Below, in pieces: positions 7,764-15,968 of a DNA stretch of 27,812 bases; within the stretch, counting starts at the first letter, position 1, and each line of letters starts with the position of its first letter. The stretch covers positions 1-27,812 of the forward strand of contig JAIOQF010000125.1 of NCBI GenBank assembly GCA_021413535.1, given 5' to 3'. The notes beneath the pieces were generated by a model. That model saw only the letters and a program-made list of their open reading frames with translations. It did no database searches and was not told where the DNA came from. A program made the position numbers and the translations under genes. Source of the stretch: Verrucomicrobiota bacterium (GTDB lineage Bacteria > Verrucomicrobiota > Verrucomicrobiia > Verrucomicrobiales > Verrucomicrobiaceae).

Positions 7764-7791
7764 ATTGCAGATTTTGAATTGCAGATTATAC
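7764..7791 (+). repeat. short intergenic array with 7-base period, before galE
   Basis: The sequence reads as four consecutive heptamers: ATTGCAG, ATTTTGA, ATTGCAG, ATTATAC. The first and third are identical and all begin with ATT. It lies between the divergent oxidoreductase and galE genes, ending 21 bases before the galE ATG. It shares the 7-base period with arrays at 8893, 19468 and 24025. Confidence 0.6.
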
Positions 7792-7812
7792 GAGCGCATT
7801 GGAAGGTCAGGC

Positions 7813-8823
7813 ATGGCTGGAAAAAATGAAACATTGCTGATCACGGGAGGCGCGGGCTACATCGGCTCGCACACGGTGCGGCATCTGCTGGAACATAATG
7901 AGAGGATCGTGGTGCTGGATAATCTCGTGTATGGGCATCGTGAAGCCCTGCCGTTGGATCGGGTGACTTTTGTGCAGGGAGACATGGGTGATTCCGCCTT
8001 GATGGAAAAACTTTTCGTGGAACACCAGCCGGAGGCGGTTCTGCATTTCGCGGCCTATTGCTATGTGGGCGAGTCAGTGACTGAGCCTCTGAAATATTAC
8101 CGCAACAATATCGTGGCTCCACTGGCGATGCTGGAAGCCATGCAACGTCACGGCACGCGGCGGTTTATTTTTTCATCCACCTGCGCCACTTATGGAAATC
8201 CCGTGAGCATGCCGATGGACGAGACGCATCCGCAGCAGCCGGTGAATCCCTACGGCGCGAGCAAGCTGATGCTGGAGCGGGTGCTGCTGGACTGCGGCGT
8301 GGCCTGGGGTTTGAAGTCAGTCTTTCTCCGCTATTTCAATGCCAGCGGCGGCGATCCTGACGGTGTGATCGGCGAGGATCACGAACCAGAATCGCATCTA
8401 ATTCCGCGGGTGCTCATGGCAGCCAAGGGCGAGTTGGATTCTATCACGGTTTTTGGAACCGATTATCCGACGCCGGATGGGACTTGTATTCGCGACTATA
8501 TTCATGTCTGCGATCTGGCGCGGGCTCATTATCTGGCGCTGGTGCATTTGCGCAAAGGTGGTGACTCGGTTGCGGTCAACCTCGGAACCGGCCGGGGCTT
8601 TTCTGTGAAAGAGATCATCACCACGGCAGAGCAGGTTACTGGGAAAAATATTCCGGTCAGCTATGGTGCGCGTCGTGCGGGCGATCCGTCAGAGTTGGTG
8701 TGCGCCCCGGCCAAGGCCAAGGCCGTGCTGGGCTGGGAAGCGGAATACAAGGATCCCCGCAGCCACATTGAGCACGCTTGGAAATGGATCACTGGCCCGC
8801 GACAGGGACGCTATGCAAACTGA
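7813..8823 (+). CDS. galE: UDP-glucose 4-epimerase GalE
   Basis: GalE interconverts UDP-glucose and UDP-galactose with bound NAD, supplying galactose for lipopolysaccharide and other glycans. It is an extended short-chain dehydrogenase of 336 residues. The NAD motif TGGAGYIGSHT is at the N-terminus; SSTCATYG gives the active-site Ser/Thr and YGASK the catalytic Tyr and Lys; FRYFNASGGDPDG and CIRDYIHVCDLA are typical GalE stretches. An upstream in-frame ATG at 7765 exists, but the ATG at 7813 is preferred because GGAAGG at 7801-7806 is a good ribosome binding site and the protein then begins as in other GalE proteins. It probably has its own promoter. Confidence 0.95.
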   Translation: MAGKNETLLITGGAGYIGSHTVRHLLEHNERIVVLDNLVYGHREALPLDRVTFVQGDMGDSALMEKLFVEHQPEAVLHFAAYCYVGESVTEPLKYYRNNIVAPLAMLEAMQRHGTRRFIFSSTCATYGNPVSMPMDETHPQQPVNPYGASKLMLERVLLDCGVAWGLKSVFLRYFNASGGDPDGVIGEDHEPESHLIPRVLMAAKGELDSITVFGTDYPTPDGTCIRDYIHVCDLARAHYLALVHLRKGGDSVAVNLGTGRGFSVKEIITTAEQVTGKNIPVSYGARRAGDPSELVCAPAKAKAVLGWEAEYKDPRSHIEHAWKWITGPRQGRYAN

Positions 8824-8892
8824 TGGTCAATAGCTCAACGTTGATAGACTGAATTTCAGCAGCTACTTTTTGATGACTCATCCTTCTATAAG

Positions 8893-8920
8893 CTATCAGC
8901 AATCAGCTAAGATCATCTTT
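8893..8920 (+). repeat. short intergenic array with 7-base period, before the M50-like gene
   Basis: Four heptamer units can be set: CTATCAG, CAATCAG, CTAAGAT, CATCTTT. The first two differ at two positions; the later ones are diverged. The array ends 2 bases before the ATG at 8923, and no Shine-Dalgarno sequence is seen there. Confidence 0.5.
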
Positions 8921-8922
8921 CC

Positions 8923-9732
8923 ATGAGCGCCCTTAACCAGCGGCTGCGATCCCGCCTGAAAGACAGGCTGGACGAGGCTTCACGACAAGAGGTGCGAGGC
9001 AACCTCAGGTCGGCGAAAGCGCAGCATCAACCGTGGCGGCGGCGGAAGCTGATGCTCGCGCTCCTGCTGGTGCCGGTGTGCCTCCTGGCATCGATATCAT
9101 TTTTTGAACTGTTCTTTCGCGCGACCGTTTCCAAAAATTTCTGGCGTGAGGCAGGCTTTTGCTTCTTTCTCGCCGGCTGTTTTTTCTGGCTGACGCTGGG
9201 CTGGCTCCGCATCCGACCGAAGGTGCCTTATGTCTTTGCGCATGAGTTTACCCATTTGCTGACGGCCAAGTTGAGCGGTGGAAAAATTCACGACTGGGCG
9301 GTGGGCGAGCATGGCGGCTATGTGGAAACAGACAAGACCAGTGCGTTTATCACTCTGTCGCCTTATCTGATTCCGCTCTACACCTTGGTGGTGTTCGCGC
9401 TTTATGGATTCACCGGGCTGTTTGCGGATCTGCATCTGTCTCATGAATGGCATATCTTTTCCTGGATTCTGAGTTTCAAATGGGCCTGGGTTTTTTATCT
9501 TCTTGCGGGTGCCACCTGGTGCTTTCATCTCACATTCACAATCGAGATTCTCGGCACCGAGCAGAGCGACCTCCTTCACAACGGCGAGTTCTTTTCTATC
9601 GTCGTCATCTTCCTGGGGAATCTGGCCATCCTCGGCACCCTGTTCATTTCTGCATCGCCCACGGTTGGCTGGAAGGACGTGGTTCAAGATGTCTGGCATA
9701 TTATCAGCACGGTCTGGCACTGGATTTTTTAA
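8923..9732 (+). CDS. M50-like integral membrane zinc metalloprotease
   Basis: The protein has 269 residues: a basic cytoplasmic N-terminus (residues 1-42) and about five or six transmembrane segments (about 43-65, 76-95, 143-165, 185-210, 225-247). The zinc motif HEFTH is at residues 107-111, preceded by VFA as in site-2/M50-type proteases; GGYVETDKTSAFITLSPYLIPL follows, with a Ser-Pro pair where other M50-like proteins have a conserved Asn/Pro or Pro-rich segment. The third zinc ligand is not obvious, so the activity is inferred. Intramembrane cutting of a regulator or housekeeping proteolysis are possible roles. The next gene, xseA, begins 4 bases after its stop, so they are probably co-transcribed, although no functional link is known. 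Confidence 0.75.
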   Translation: MSALNQRLRSRLKDRLDEASRQEVRGNLRSAKAQHQPWRRRKLMLALLLVPVCLLASISFFELFFRATVSKNFWREAGFCFFLAGCFFWLTLGWLRIRPKVPYVFAHEFTHLLTAKLSGGKIHDWAVGEHGGYVETDKTSAFITLSPYLIPLYTLVVFALYGFTGLFADLHLSHEWHIFSWILSFKWAWVFYLLAGATWCFHLTFTIEILGTEQSDLLHNGEFFSIVVIFLGNLAILGTLFISASPTVGWKDVVQDVWHIISTVWHWIF

Positions 9733-9736
9733 GATC

Positions 9737-11077
9737 ATGGAGCCCGCCGATCGCGTCTTTTCCGTTGCCCAGCTCACGCAGCAAATTCGTGCGCTGCTGG
9801 AGAATGAGATCGGCGATGTGTGGGTCGAGGGAGAGATCAGCAATCACCGCTTGCACAGTTCCGGTCATCAATATTTCACGCTTAAGGATGAACGCGCACA
9901 GATTCAATGCGTGCTCTTTCGCGGAGCCGGTGCCCGTCTGGCCGAAACATTGCGCGATGGTCAGCAAGTGCAGGTATTCGGCGGAGTGACGGTCTACGAG
10001 CAGCGCGGAAACTACCAGATCATCGTGCGACTGGTGCAGCCGAAGGGGTTGGGCTCGCTCCAGGCGCGCTTTGAGGCGCTGAAACGCAAGCTGGAGGCGG
10101 AGGGGCTTTTCGAGTCGCAATGGAAAAAAGAAATTCCGCGCTTTCCCCGCGTGGTGGCGCTGGTGACTTCACCCACGGGTGCGGCCATTCGCGACATGAT
10201 TAACATCCTCAGTCGTCGCGCGCCATGGCTGCGCATTCTCGTCTTCCCCGTGCGTGTGCAAGGGCAGGGGGGCGAGACGGAAATCGCGCGCGCCATCGGC
10301 CTGTTGAATCGCGCGGTGGAAATCGGACTGCCGCAACCGGACACCATTGTGGTCGGACGCGGCGGGGGATCGCTGGAAGACTTGTGGAACTTCAATGAGG
10401 AAGTGGTCGCTCGCGCGATCTTCGCTTCGGAAATTCCGGTTATCTCGGCGGTCGGTCACGAGATTGATTTTACCATCGCAGATTTCGTGGCTGATCTGCG
10501 CGCGCCCACGCCGAGCGCCGCAGCGGAATTGCTAGCACCGGATATCGCGGAGTTAAGGCGTCATTTCGATGCGATGCAAAAAACTCTGGCTCACCGGGTT
10601 GGTGGGGTCATCGAGCAGCACGCGCGGGTGCTGGAACTCACGGCGCGCGGTCAGTTGCGCAGTGAGCCGGGGCGGCAATTGCGCGAAGCGGAGCAAAGAT
10701 TGGATGATCTGGAGGATCGGTTCGATGATTTCGCGGAACAGAGTTTGCGCAGTCTGGAAGAAAATCTCATGGGTAAGCAACGGACGCTGGAGCGCTATCG
10801 TCCGGGACAGGTTCTGGCGGAGACAGTTCATCGCATTGAGTTGCTGCAGCAGCGGGCGAACCATTCGATCAACCAGAGAATTTCGCATGTATTCGAGCAG
10901 CTTGTGAGCGCAGAAAAATTATTGCAATCGCTCGGCCCCGATGGTGTGCTCCAGCGCGGCTTCTCGCTGACGCTCGATCCGAATGGACGTGCGATCACGG
11001 ATGCGGGGAAGCTTAAGTCCGGTGAGCGGGTGCGCACCAAACTTGCGCGTGGTGAATTCGCAAGTGTAGTTGAATAG
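9737..11077 (+). CDS. xseA: exodeoxyribonuclease VII large subunit XseA
   Basis: XseA is the catalytic subunit of exonuclease VII, which degrades single-stranded DNA into oligonucleotides. The N-terminal OB-fold (about residues 1-110) contains VWVEGEISNHRLHSSGHQYF. The catalytic domain follows, with VALVTSPTGAAIRDM, GRGGGSLEDLWNFNEE, SAVGHEIDFTIADFVAD and RAPTPSAAAEL. The C-terminal half is the expected coiled coil, ending with a small domain (VLQRGFSLTLDPNGR). At 446 residues the length is normal. The frame stays open upstream to 9503, but the ATG at 9737 is chosen because the family begins there (FSVAQLTQQIRALLE) and upstream codons overlap the membrane protein gene. The small subunit XseB is not in the window. 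Confidence 0.95.
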   Translation: MEPADRVFSVAQLTQQIRALLENEIGDVWVEGEISNHRLHSSGHQYFTLKDERAQIQCVLFRGAGARLAETLRDGQQVQVFGGVTVYEQRGNYQIIVRLVQPKGLGSLQARFEALKRKLEAEGLFESQWKKEIPRFPRVVALVTSPTGAAIRDMINILSRRAPWLRILVFPVRVQGQGGETEIARAIGLLNRAVEIGLPQPDTIVVGRGGGSLEDLWNFNEEVVARAIFASEIPVISAVGHEIDFTIADFVADLRAPTPSAAAELLAPDIAELRRHFDAMQKTLAHRVGGVIEQHARVLELTARGQLRSEPGRQLREAEQRLDDLEDRFDDFAEQSLRSLEENLMGKQRTLERYRPGQVLAETVHRIELLQQRANHSINQRISHVFEQLVSAEKLLQSLGPDGVLQRGFSLTLDPNGRAITDAGKLKSGERVRTKLARGEFASVVE

Positions 11078-11090
11078 TTCGGCACGCCGG

Positions 11091-11771
11091 TCACTTTTTC
11101 AGCTTCCTCGGCGCGGATGCGAATGCATCTGGCAACGGCACCCCCCAGATTGCGGGTTTGTCTTGCTTGGTGCTGTCTGATTGAGGGGCGAGAAAGTGGA
11201 AAAAATCGCCAAAGCGAATGCTGCATTGCAGACGACGCTGACTGGCGTCGATTTTCGGATTGACCTGCATGATGGACTTGGTGAAAGGAGCGCGGCCCTT
11301 GATTCTCTTGGCCTCCTCGCGCGCATCGGCCAGTGAGAGTGATTTATTTTTCACAATGGCATCCAGTTTCTCAAGATCGTCGCGCGTGATGGGTTCCCAG
11401 AGCTTGCGATATTGTTCGGGCGTGACTTCGACGGCAACGGCGTTGGCCCACTTTTTATTCTCGCCGTCTTGTGTCCAGAATCCGATGATGAGAAGAAATC
11501 GCTCGTCCTTTTCCGCGATCCTGAACTGTCGCAGCGCATCGCCCATGTCTATAGGTGAGCCATATTTAATAGCCTTCGGGTTGGCCGGAATCTTGCCGTG
11601 GTCTTGGTTGATCTCGGCGGGAATGTCCCAAATTTGAGTATAACTTTTTGGCTTGTAGCCTCCAAAGAAGGTATCACGGACCCATTGCTCGAAGACGACG
11701 CCATGATGCTGGACTTCGTCCGCTCGGACACAGGTAGCCAGCAAGAGGACGAATAGGGACAAGATGCGCAT
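11091..11771 (-). CDS. exported protein of unknown function
   Basis: This 226-residue protein begins with a clear signal peptide (MRILSLFVLLLATCVRA, cleavage after about residue 17). The mature part starts HHGVVFEQWVRDTFFGG and has a block ending GSPIDMGDALRQF, then a strand DERFLLIIGFWTQ. The opening FEQWV, an acidic block and a following hydrophobic strand recall the order of a PD-(D/E)XK nuclease fold, but no clear ExK is present and the protein is exported, so I do not assign it. The C-terminus is basic (RKLKK). It converges with xseA, 13 bases apart. Its start region faces the promoter region of the CHASE3 gene. Confidence 0.75.
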   Translation of the reverse strand: MRILSLFVLLLATCVRADEVQHHGVVFEQWVRDTFFGGYKPKSYTQIWDIPAEINQDHGKIPANPKAIKYGSPIDMGDALRQFRIAEKDERFLLIIGFWTQDGENKKWANAVAVEVTPEQYRKLWEPITRDDLEKLDAIVKNKSLSLADAREEAKRIKGRAPFTKSIMQVNPKIDASQRRLQCSIRFGDFFHFLAPQSDSTKQDKPAIWGVPLPDAFASAPRKLKK

Positions 11772-11853
11772 GATGAGGATGATTGAAGGAAAAAATGCGG
11801 AAGGATCAGTCGTGCAGAACGGGCGGGGAATCGAAATCTTTAATCTGAAAAGA

Positions 11854-11882
11854 TTGTCAACGACCGGCCATTAAGCTATAAT
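11854..11882 (+). promoter_or_regulatory. near-consensus sigma70 promoter for the CHASE3 gene
   Basis: TTGTCA at 11854-11859 and a perfect TATAAT at 11877-11882 are separated by exactly 17 bases, about 85 bases before the start at 11968. This is the strongest promoter match in the window. The 12 bases CTATAATTACCA also occur at the promoter at 17117-17145 on the other strand. Confidence 0.8.
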
Positions 11883-11967
11883 TACCATAATTTGCCATGT
11901 ATTCGAATTTTCTCCATCTTATCATGGCGTGATTTGTATTTAAGAAACGCATCTGAATGCCTACCGC

Positions 11968-12804
11968 ATGAAAATTAACTTAAACAAAACTCGCCGCGTT
12001 CAAATCTTGGTGGCTACGGGATTCTGTCTGCCGTTGATAACTTTGTTTGTGGCTACCCTGTTGACTTACTCATCAACCAAGGCGCTTTGGGACACGTTTC
12101 AGTGGGTGCCGTTTTCACAGCGCGTGGAGGAATCTTTGAGTTCCTTGCTGGATACAGTGGAAAATATCGAATTGGCGCAACGTGGATTTCTTTTGACCGG
12201 ACAGGATGCCTACCTGGTATCGATTGATAAAGGCCGCAGTGATATAGCTTGGCAGATTGACCGGGCGCGTGTGATGACCTCGGAAGAACCTGAAATAGAG
12301 GTGCATTTCACCAAGCTAGCTCCACTGATCGTGGAGAAGATGAAGCTTTGTGATCAGACGATTGCCTTGAAGCGCGCAGCAAAGGGCGAGGAAGCTATTC
12401 AAATTCTGTTGAGTGACAATTCCATGCAGGAGATTAACGACAACATCGGAAAGATGCGCGCCGCCGAGTCCGGCATCCGCTTGAAGCGGGAACTTGCAGC
12501 CGGAGCCAAGGCACGCGAGACAGAACGAGCTCTGATGTGGCTGATGGCGCTGGATGTTCTGGTGATCTCGATCGTGATCGTGCTGCTTCTCCACCTTCGT
12601 CGGCTGCAAAAATATGTCACCATGTGCGCTTGGTCGAAGACGATCCTGGATAAAAATGAATGGGTGTCGATCGATGAATATCTCCGGCGCACCTATGACG
12701 TGAAGGTGAGTCACGGCATCTCCGAAGCGGAGCGCGAAAAGTTCATGGCCAAGGCCGGGCTGCCCTCAATTCCTCCGGTTAAGACGGTGGCTGCGGGTGC
12801 CTGA
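11968..12804 (+). CDS. CHASE3-domain membrane sensor without kinase domain
   Basis: The protein has 278 residues: transmembrane segment at about 12-33, a mostly helical extracytoplasmic region (about 40-185) of CHASE3 type with the typical ELAQRGFLLTGQDAYL stretch at 68-83, and a second transmembrane segment at about 188-209. The cytoplasmic tail (210-278) has no histidine kinase, GGDEF or methyl-accepting module. Instead residues 217-259 (VTMCAWSKTILDKNEW, then SIDEYLRR and VSHGISEAE) match the spacing of a C-terminal tail known from many response regulators and GAF/PAS proteins, where it reads ICxxCKKIR...W...FSHGICPEC. Only one of the expected cysteines (Cys220) remains. A strong promoter lies upstream. 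It may pass a signal to a partner or be a truncated sensor. Confidence 0.8.
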   Translation: MKINLNKTRRVQILVATGFCLPLITLFVATLLTYSSTKALWDTFQWVPFSQRVEESLSSLLDTVENIELAQRGFLLTGQDAYLVSIDKGRSDIAWQIDRARVMTSEEPEIEVHFTKLAPLIVEKMKLCDQTIALKRAAKGEEAIQILLSDNSMQEINDNIGKMRAAESGIRLKRELAAGAKARETERALMWLMALDVLVISIVIVLLLHLRRLQKYVTMCAWSKTILDKNEWVSIDEYLRRTYDVKVSHGISEAEREKFMAKAGLPSIPPVKTVAAGA

Positions 12805-12862
12805 AGTTTGGCAAAATGGTGAAGGGATTTGCGCAGGTAAAGTGGCACGGTAACGTCGTGGC

Positions 12863-13645
12863 ATGATCTTACTTCGTCTTTTGGCAGTCGTGACTTTGCT
12901 CTGCGGCCTGATCGCCTGCGGGCGTTCTAACAAGTTAATCATCGGGATGGATGCGACTTATCCGCCGTTTGAAGTTCTTGATGCTCAAGGCAATTGCAGC
13001 GGGGTCAGTGTTGATCTCGGCCGGGCACTGGCGGTGCATTTGGGGCGCGAGGTGGAATTCCGCAACATTAGTTTTGACGGCCTCATCACCGCACTGAAGT
13101 CGGGCAGCATTGATTGTGTGATCTCCTCGATGACCGCCAACGACGAGCGGCGAAAGTCCATCGCCTTCAGTGAACCCTATGTGAAGAATGGACTGGCCCT
13201 GCTGATCTCCGCCAAGTCATCCGTGCTGTCAGCTGATGATCTCAAGTCACCGGGCCGGAAGATTGTGGTGCGCCTCGGCACCACGGGTGAATCGTATGCG
13301 CGTGATTTCTTAAAAGACGCGAACATCGTCGCGATGGACTCCGACTCCGCGTGCGTGCTGGAAGTGGTAAACGGCAATGTGGACGCTTGGATCTACGATC
13401 AGATTTCAATCATGCGCTATCACGAGCAGCAACCGGAGGCGACTCGAGCTCTGCTGAAGCCTTTGCGGGAGGAGTTTTGGGCCATCGGCCTGCGTCAGGG
13501 TGATGATGCGCTGCGCGATAAAGTGAACGAGTTTCTGAAGAAATACCGGACCGAGGGCGGTTTCGCCAGCCTGGCGGACAAGCATCTGATGAAAGAGAAA
13601 ACGATGATGAAGCAGCAGGGGATCCCGTTTGTGTTTGATCTGTAA
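12863..13645 (+). CDS. family 3 extracellular solute-binding lipoprotein (amino-acid type)
   Basis: The protein has 260 residues. The N-terminal signal ends in the lipobox LIAC with Cys19, so it is a lipoprotein. The mature part is a periplasmic binding protein of the amino-acid ABC type: IIGMDATYPPFE at the start, GVSVDLGRALA, FDGLITALKSGSIDCVIS with the usual R-K pair in NDERRKSIAFSEPY, and VVRLGTTGES in the second lobe. No permease or ATPase gene is near, so it either serves a distant transporter or senses a ligand. It begins 58 bases after the CHASE3 gene with no clear separate promoter, so the two may be co-transcribed. The predicted ligand is an amino acid or similar, without proof. Confidence 0.9.
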   Translation: MILLRLLAVVTLLCGLIACGRSNKLIIGMDATYPPFEVLDAQGNCSGVSVDLGRALAVHLGREVEFRNISFDGLITALKSGSIDCVISSMTANDERRKSIAFSEPYVKNGLALLISAKSSVLSADDLKSPGRKIVVRLGTTGESYARDFLKDANIVAMDSDSACVLEVVNGNVDAWIYDQISIMRYHEQQPEATRALLKPLREEFWAIGLRQGDDALRDKVNEFLKKYRTEGGFASLADKHLMKEKTMMKQQGIPFVFDL

Positions 13646-13653
13646 AGCTTCTA

Positions 13654-14547
13654 ATGAATGCTGTCTGTCTTATGAAGAGAAGTTGTTATTCGATTATCAT
13701 GGTGGTGCTGCTGTCCTCAGCGAGCTTGGCTGTAGGGGCAGATTGTTCATGCTTCAGGCTGTCACAGCCCCCCGACAAATCCACTTACAATCTCTTCAAT
13801 CCCACGCCGGACAACCTGCTGCGCGATCTGGACACTGACCGCCCTGATAAATCTACGAGCCCTCATACCCTTGATGCGGGGCATTTTCAGATTGAATCCG
13901 ATTTTCTGCGCTATACCCGCACGCAGGGTGGCGGCAGTCGCACCGAAAGCTGGGCATGGGGCAGCACTGATTTTCGCGTCGGGCTTACCAACCGGACTGA
14001 AATCCAGTTTTATATCCCGTTCTATCAGTCGGTTCGTGATACGAACACCCAAACTCAACGCACCCAGCACACTCAAGGCATCGGGGATTTGAGTGTGATT
14101 CTCAAGACAAACTTTTGGGGCAATGACTCTGGAGACACCGCCGGTGGTGCCGCATTCTTTGTGAAGACACCGACTGCGTCGCAAGGCCTCGGTAATGGTA
14201 AAGTCGAAGGCGGCGCGCTCTTTCTGCTGGAGGCGAAACTGCCCCTCGATTTCGATCTAACTTTCAATACCGGTGCTGCCCTCAGCGCAAACGACGATGG
14301 CGGTTATCACGCGGACATACTAAACGTGATCAATCTCTCCCATGACATCGCCGGTCCGTTCTCGGCCTATGCGGAGTTTTTCAGCGCCGTGCCCACGAAG
14401 CACAGCGGCGACTGGATTGGAACTGTTGATGTGGGGGTCACGATGAAGATCGGGAAAAATCTCCAGTTTGACGCAGGCATGAACATCGGCGTGACACGCG
14501 GTGCCGATGATCTGGAACCATTCGTTGGAGTCACCTATCGTTTTTGA
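13654..14547 (+). CDS. outer-membrane beta-barrel, Phenol_MetA_deg-like (PF13557) transporter family
   Basis: The protein has up to 297 residues. A second in-frame ATG at 13672 gives a cleaner signal peptide (MKRSCYSIIMVVLLSSASLA), so the real start may be there; neither has a strong ribosome binding site. After cleavage comes a linker with two TDRPDKST/PPDKST-like repeats, then alternating strands such as GHFQIESDFLRYTRT, FRVGLTNRTEIQFYIPF and DLSVILKTNFWG. The last residues VGVTYRF end in Phe, the usual outer-membrane insertion signal. This fits the family often labelled 'transporter' in Gram-negative bacteria. It is 8 bases after the solute-binding gene, suggesting co-transcription; what it moves is unknown. 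Confidence 0.85.
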   Translation: MNAVCLMKRSCYSIIMVVLLSSASLAVGADCSCFRLSQPPDKSTYNLFNPTPDNLLRDLDTDRPDKSTSPHTLDAGHFQIESDFLRYTRTQGGGSRTESWAWGSTDFRVGLTNRTEIQFYIPFYQSVRDTNTQTQRTQHTQGIGDLSVILKTNFWGNDSGDTAGGAAFFVKTPTASQGLGNGKVEGGALFLLEAKLPLDFDLTFNTGAALSANDDGGYHADILNVINLSHDIAGPFSAYAEFFSAVPTKHSGDWIGTVDVGVTMKIGKNLQFDAGMNIGVTRGADDLEPFVGVTYRF

Positions 14548-14633
14548 CAGACCGGTGATGGCTGAAAGTTCCTAAGCCGCGTCTTCATCCCGTGCTTGAC
14601 GTCACGCCGCATCGCGGCTGAAATGAGCGGCCT

Positions 14634-15944
14634 ATGAGCGAAGCATTTCCTGACATTCAGAAAATTAAATACGAAGGCCCGAAGTCGAAAAACCCGCTGG
14701 CCTTCAAGCACTACAACGCGGACGAAGTCGTCGCCGGCAAGAAAATGCGCGAGCAATTGCGCTTTGGAGTCGCCTACTGGCACGCGATGCGCAACACGCT
14801 GGCTGATCCTTTCGGCGCAGGGACATCGCAAAAGCCGTGGGACGACGGCAGCAACAGTGTGGAGAACGCGAAAAAGCGCACTCATGTTTGTTTCGAGTTC
14901 ATGGAAAAGCTCGGCGTGGATTACTACTGCTTCCATGATCGCGATGTGGCGCCGGAATGCGCGACGCTGACTGAGAGCAACAAGGCCTTTGATGCCGTGG
15001 CTGATGAGCTGGAAAAGCTTCAGCGTGCCACCGGCAAGAAATTACTCTGGGGAACCGCATGTCTCTTTGCTCATCCTCGTTATAACCAGGGTGCGGCGAC
15101 CAGTCCCAGCGCCAGTGTTTTTGCCTATGCAGCGGCCCAGGTTAAAAAAGCTCTCGAGGTGACACATCGTCTCGGCGGCGAGGGTTACACTTTCTGGGGT
15201 GGTCGTGAAGGTTACTCGACGCTTTGGAACACGAACATGAAGCGGGAGATGGACCATCTGGCCGCATTTCTTCACATGGCCGTGGACTACAAAAAGAAAA
15301 TCGGTTTTCAGGGCCCGTTCTATATCGAACCCAAGCCACGGGAGCCATCCACGCACCAGTATGATTCCGACAGCGCCGCCTGCTTGAACTTCCTCCGGCA
15401 ATACGATCTGATGGATCATTTCAAACTCAACATCGAGACCAATCACGCCACGCTCGCGGGCCACACCATGCGCCATGAGTTGGAGGTCGCGCTCGCTGCA
15501 GATGCTCTTGGTTCCATCGATGCCAACACGGGTGATGAACTCATCGGCTGGGACACTGACCAGTTCCCGACGGATATTTATCTCACCACTCAGATCATGC
15601 TGGTGCTGCTGAAGATGGGTGGTTTCACCACGGGCGGACTGAACTTCGACGCCAAGGTGCGTCGTGAAAGCTTCGAGCCGGTCGATCTCTTCCACGCCCA
15701 CATCGGCGGCATGGACGCGTTCGCCCGCGGCTTGAAGATCGCTGCTGCCATCATCGAAGATGGTCGTCTCGACAACTTCGTGAAGCAGCGTTATTCCAGC
15801 TTCGACAGCGGCATCGGCGCGCAGATTGAGAAAGGTGAAGTCGGTTTCGCCGAGCTTGAAGCCTGGACGCTGAAGAATGGCGAAGCCATGATCGGCAGCG
15901 GCCGTCAGGAGATGCTGGAGAACTTGGTCAACGAGTTTATTTGA
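14634..15944 (+). CDS. xylA: xylose isomerase XylA
   Basis: XylA converts D-xylose to D-xylulose (and glucose to fructose) in the cytoplasm using two divalent metals. The protein has 436 residues, the length of class II enzymes. Seen motifs: FHDRD at 100-104 with the catalytic His101 and Asp104, FWGGREGY, the metal ligand segment YIEPKPREPSTHQYD, NIETNHATLAGHT and DANTGDELIGWDTDQFPTD, which holds further metal ligands. A GAG in GAAATGAGCGG lies at ribosome-binding distance. No xylulokinase (xylB) or transporter is adjacent, so the rest of the pathway lies elsewhere. A hairpin element follows the gene (15969-16029). Confidence 0.97.
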   Translation: MSEAFPDIQKIKYEGPKSKNPLAFKHYNADEVVAGKKMREQLRFGVAYWHAMRNTLADPFGAGTSQKPWDDGSNSVENAKKRTHVCFEFMEKLGVDYYCFHDRDVAPECATLTESNKAFDAVADELEKLQRATGKKLLWGTACLFAHPRYNQGAATSPSASVFAYAAAQVKKALEVTHRLGGEGYTFWGGREGYSTLWNTNMKREMDHLAAFLHMAVDYKKKIGFQGPFYIEPKPREPSTHQYDSDSAACLNFLRQYDLMDHFKLNIETNHATLAGHTMRHELEVALAADALGSIDANTGDELIGWDTDQFPTDIYLTTQIMLVLLKMGGFTTGGLNFDAKVRRESFEPVDLFHAHIGGMDAFARGLKIAAAIIEDGRLDNFVKQRYSSFDSGIGAQIEKGEVGFAELEAWTLKNGEAMIGSGRQEMLENLVNEFI

Positions 15945-15968
15945 TCCGACATCAGCGGTCAGAATTCA

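Noticed and set aside
6940..7764. 274-codon open frame on the + strand antisense to the Gfo/Idh gene
   Set aside because: The - strand frame has all the Gfo/Idh motifs; the + frame has no recognisable domain and runs across the divergent promoter region.
8835..8844. Palindrome TCAACGTTGA after galE as a terminator
   Set aside because: It is 10 bases with no loop and no T-run; it could be a protein site but nothing supports a specific role.
9503..9736. Upstream extension of xseA to 9503
   Set aside because: The extra residues overlap the membrane protease gene out of frame and do not resemble XseA, whose N-terminus begins at 9737.
14596..14624. TTGACG and TGAAAT, 17 bases apart, before xylA
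   Set aside because: The -10 match is only 4 of 6 and transcription would begin almost at the start codon, so it is not reported as a promoter.
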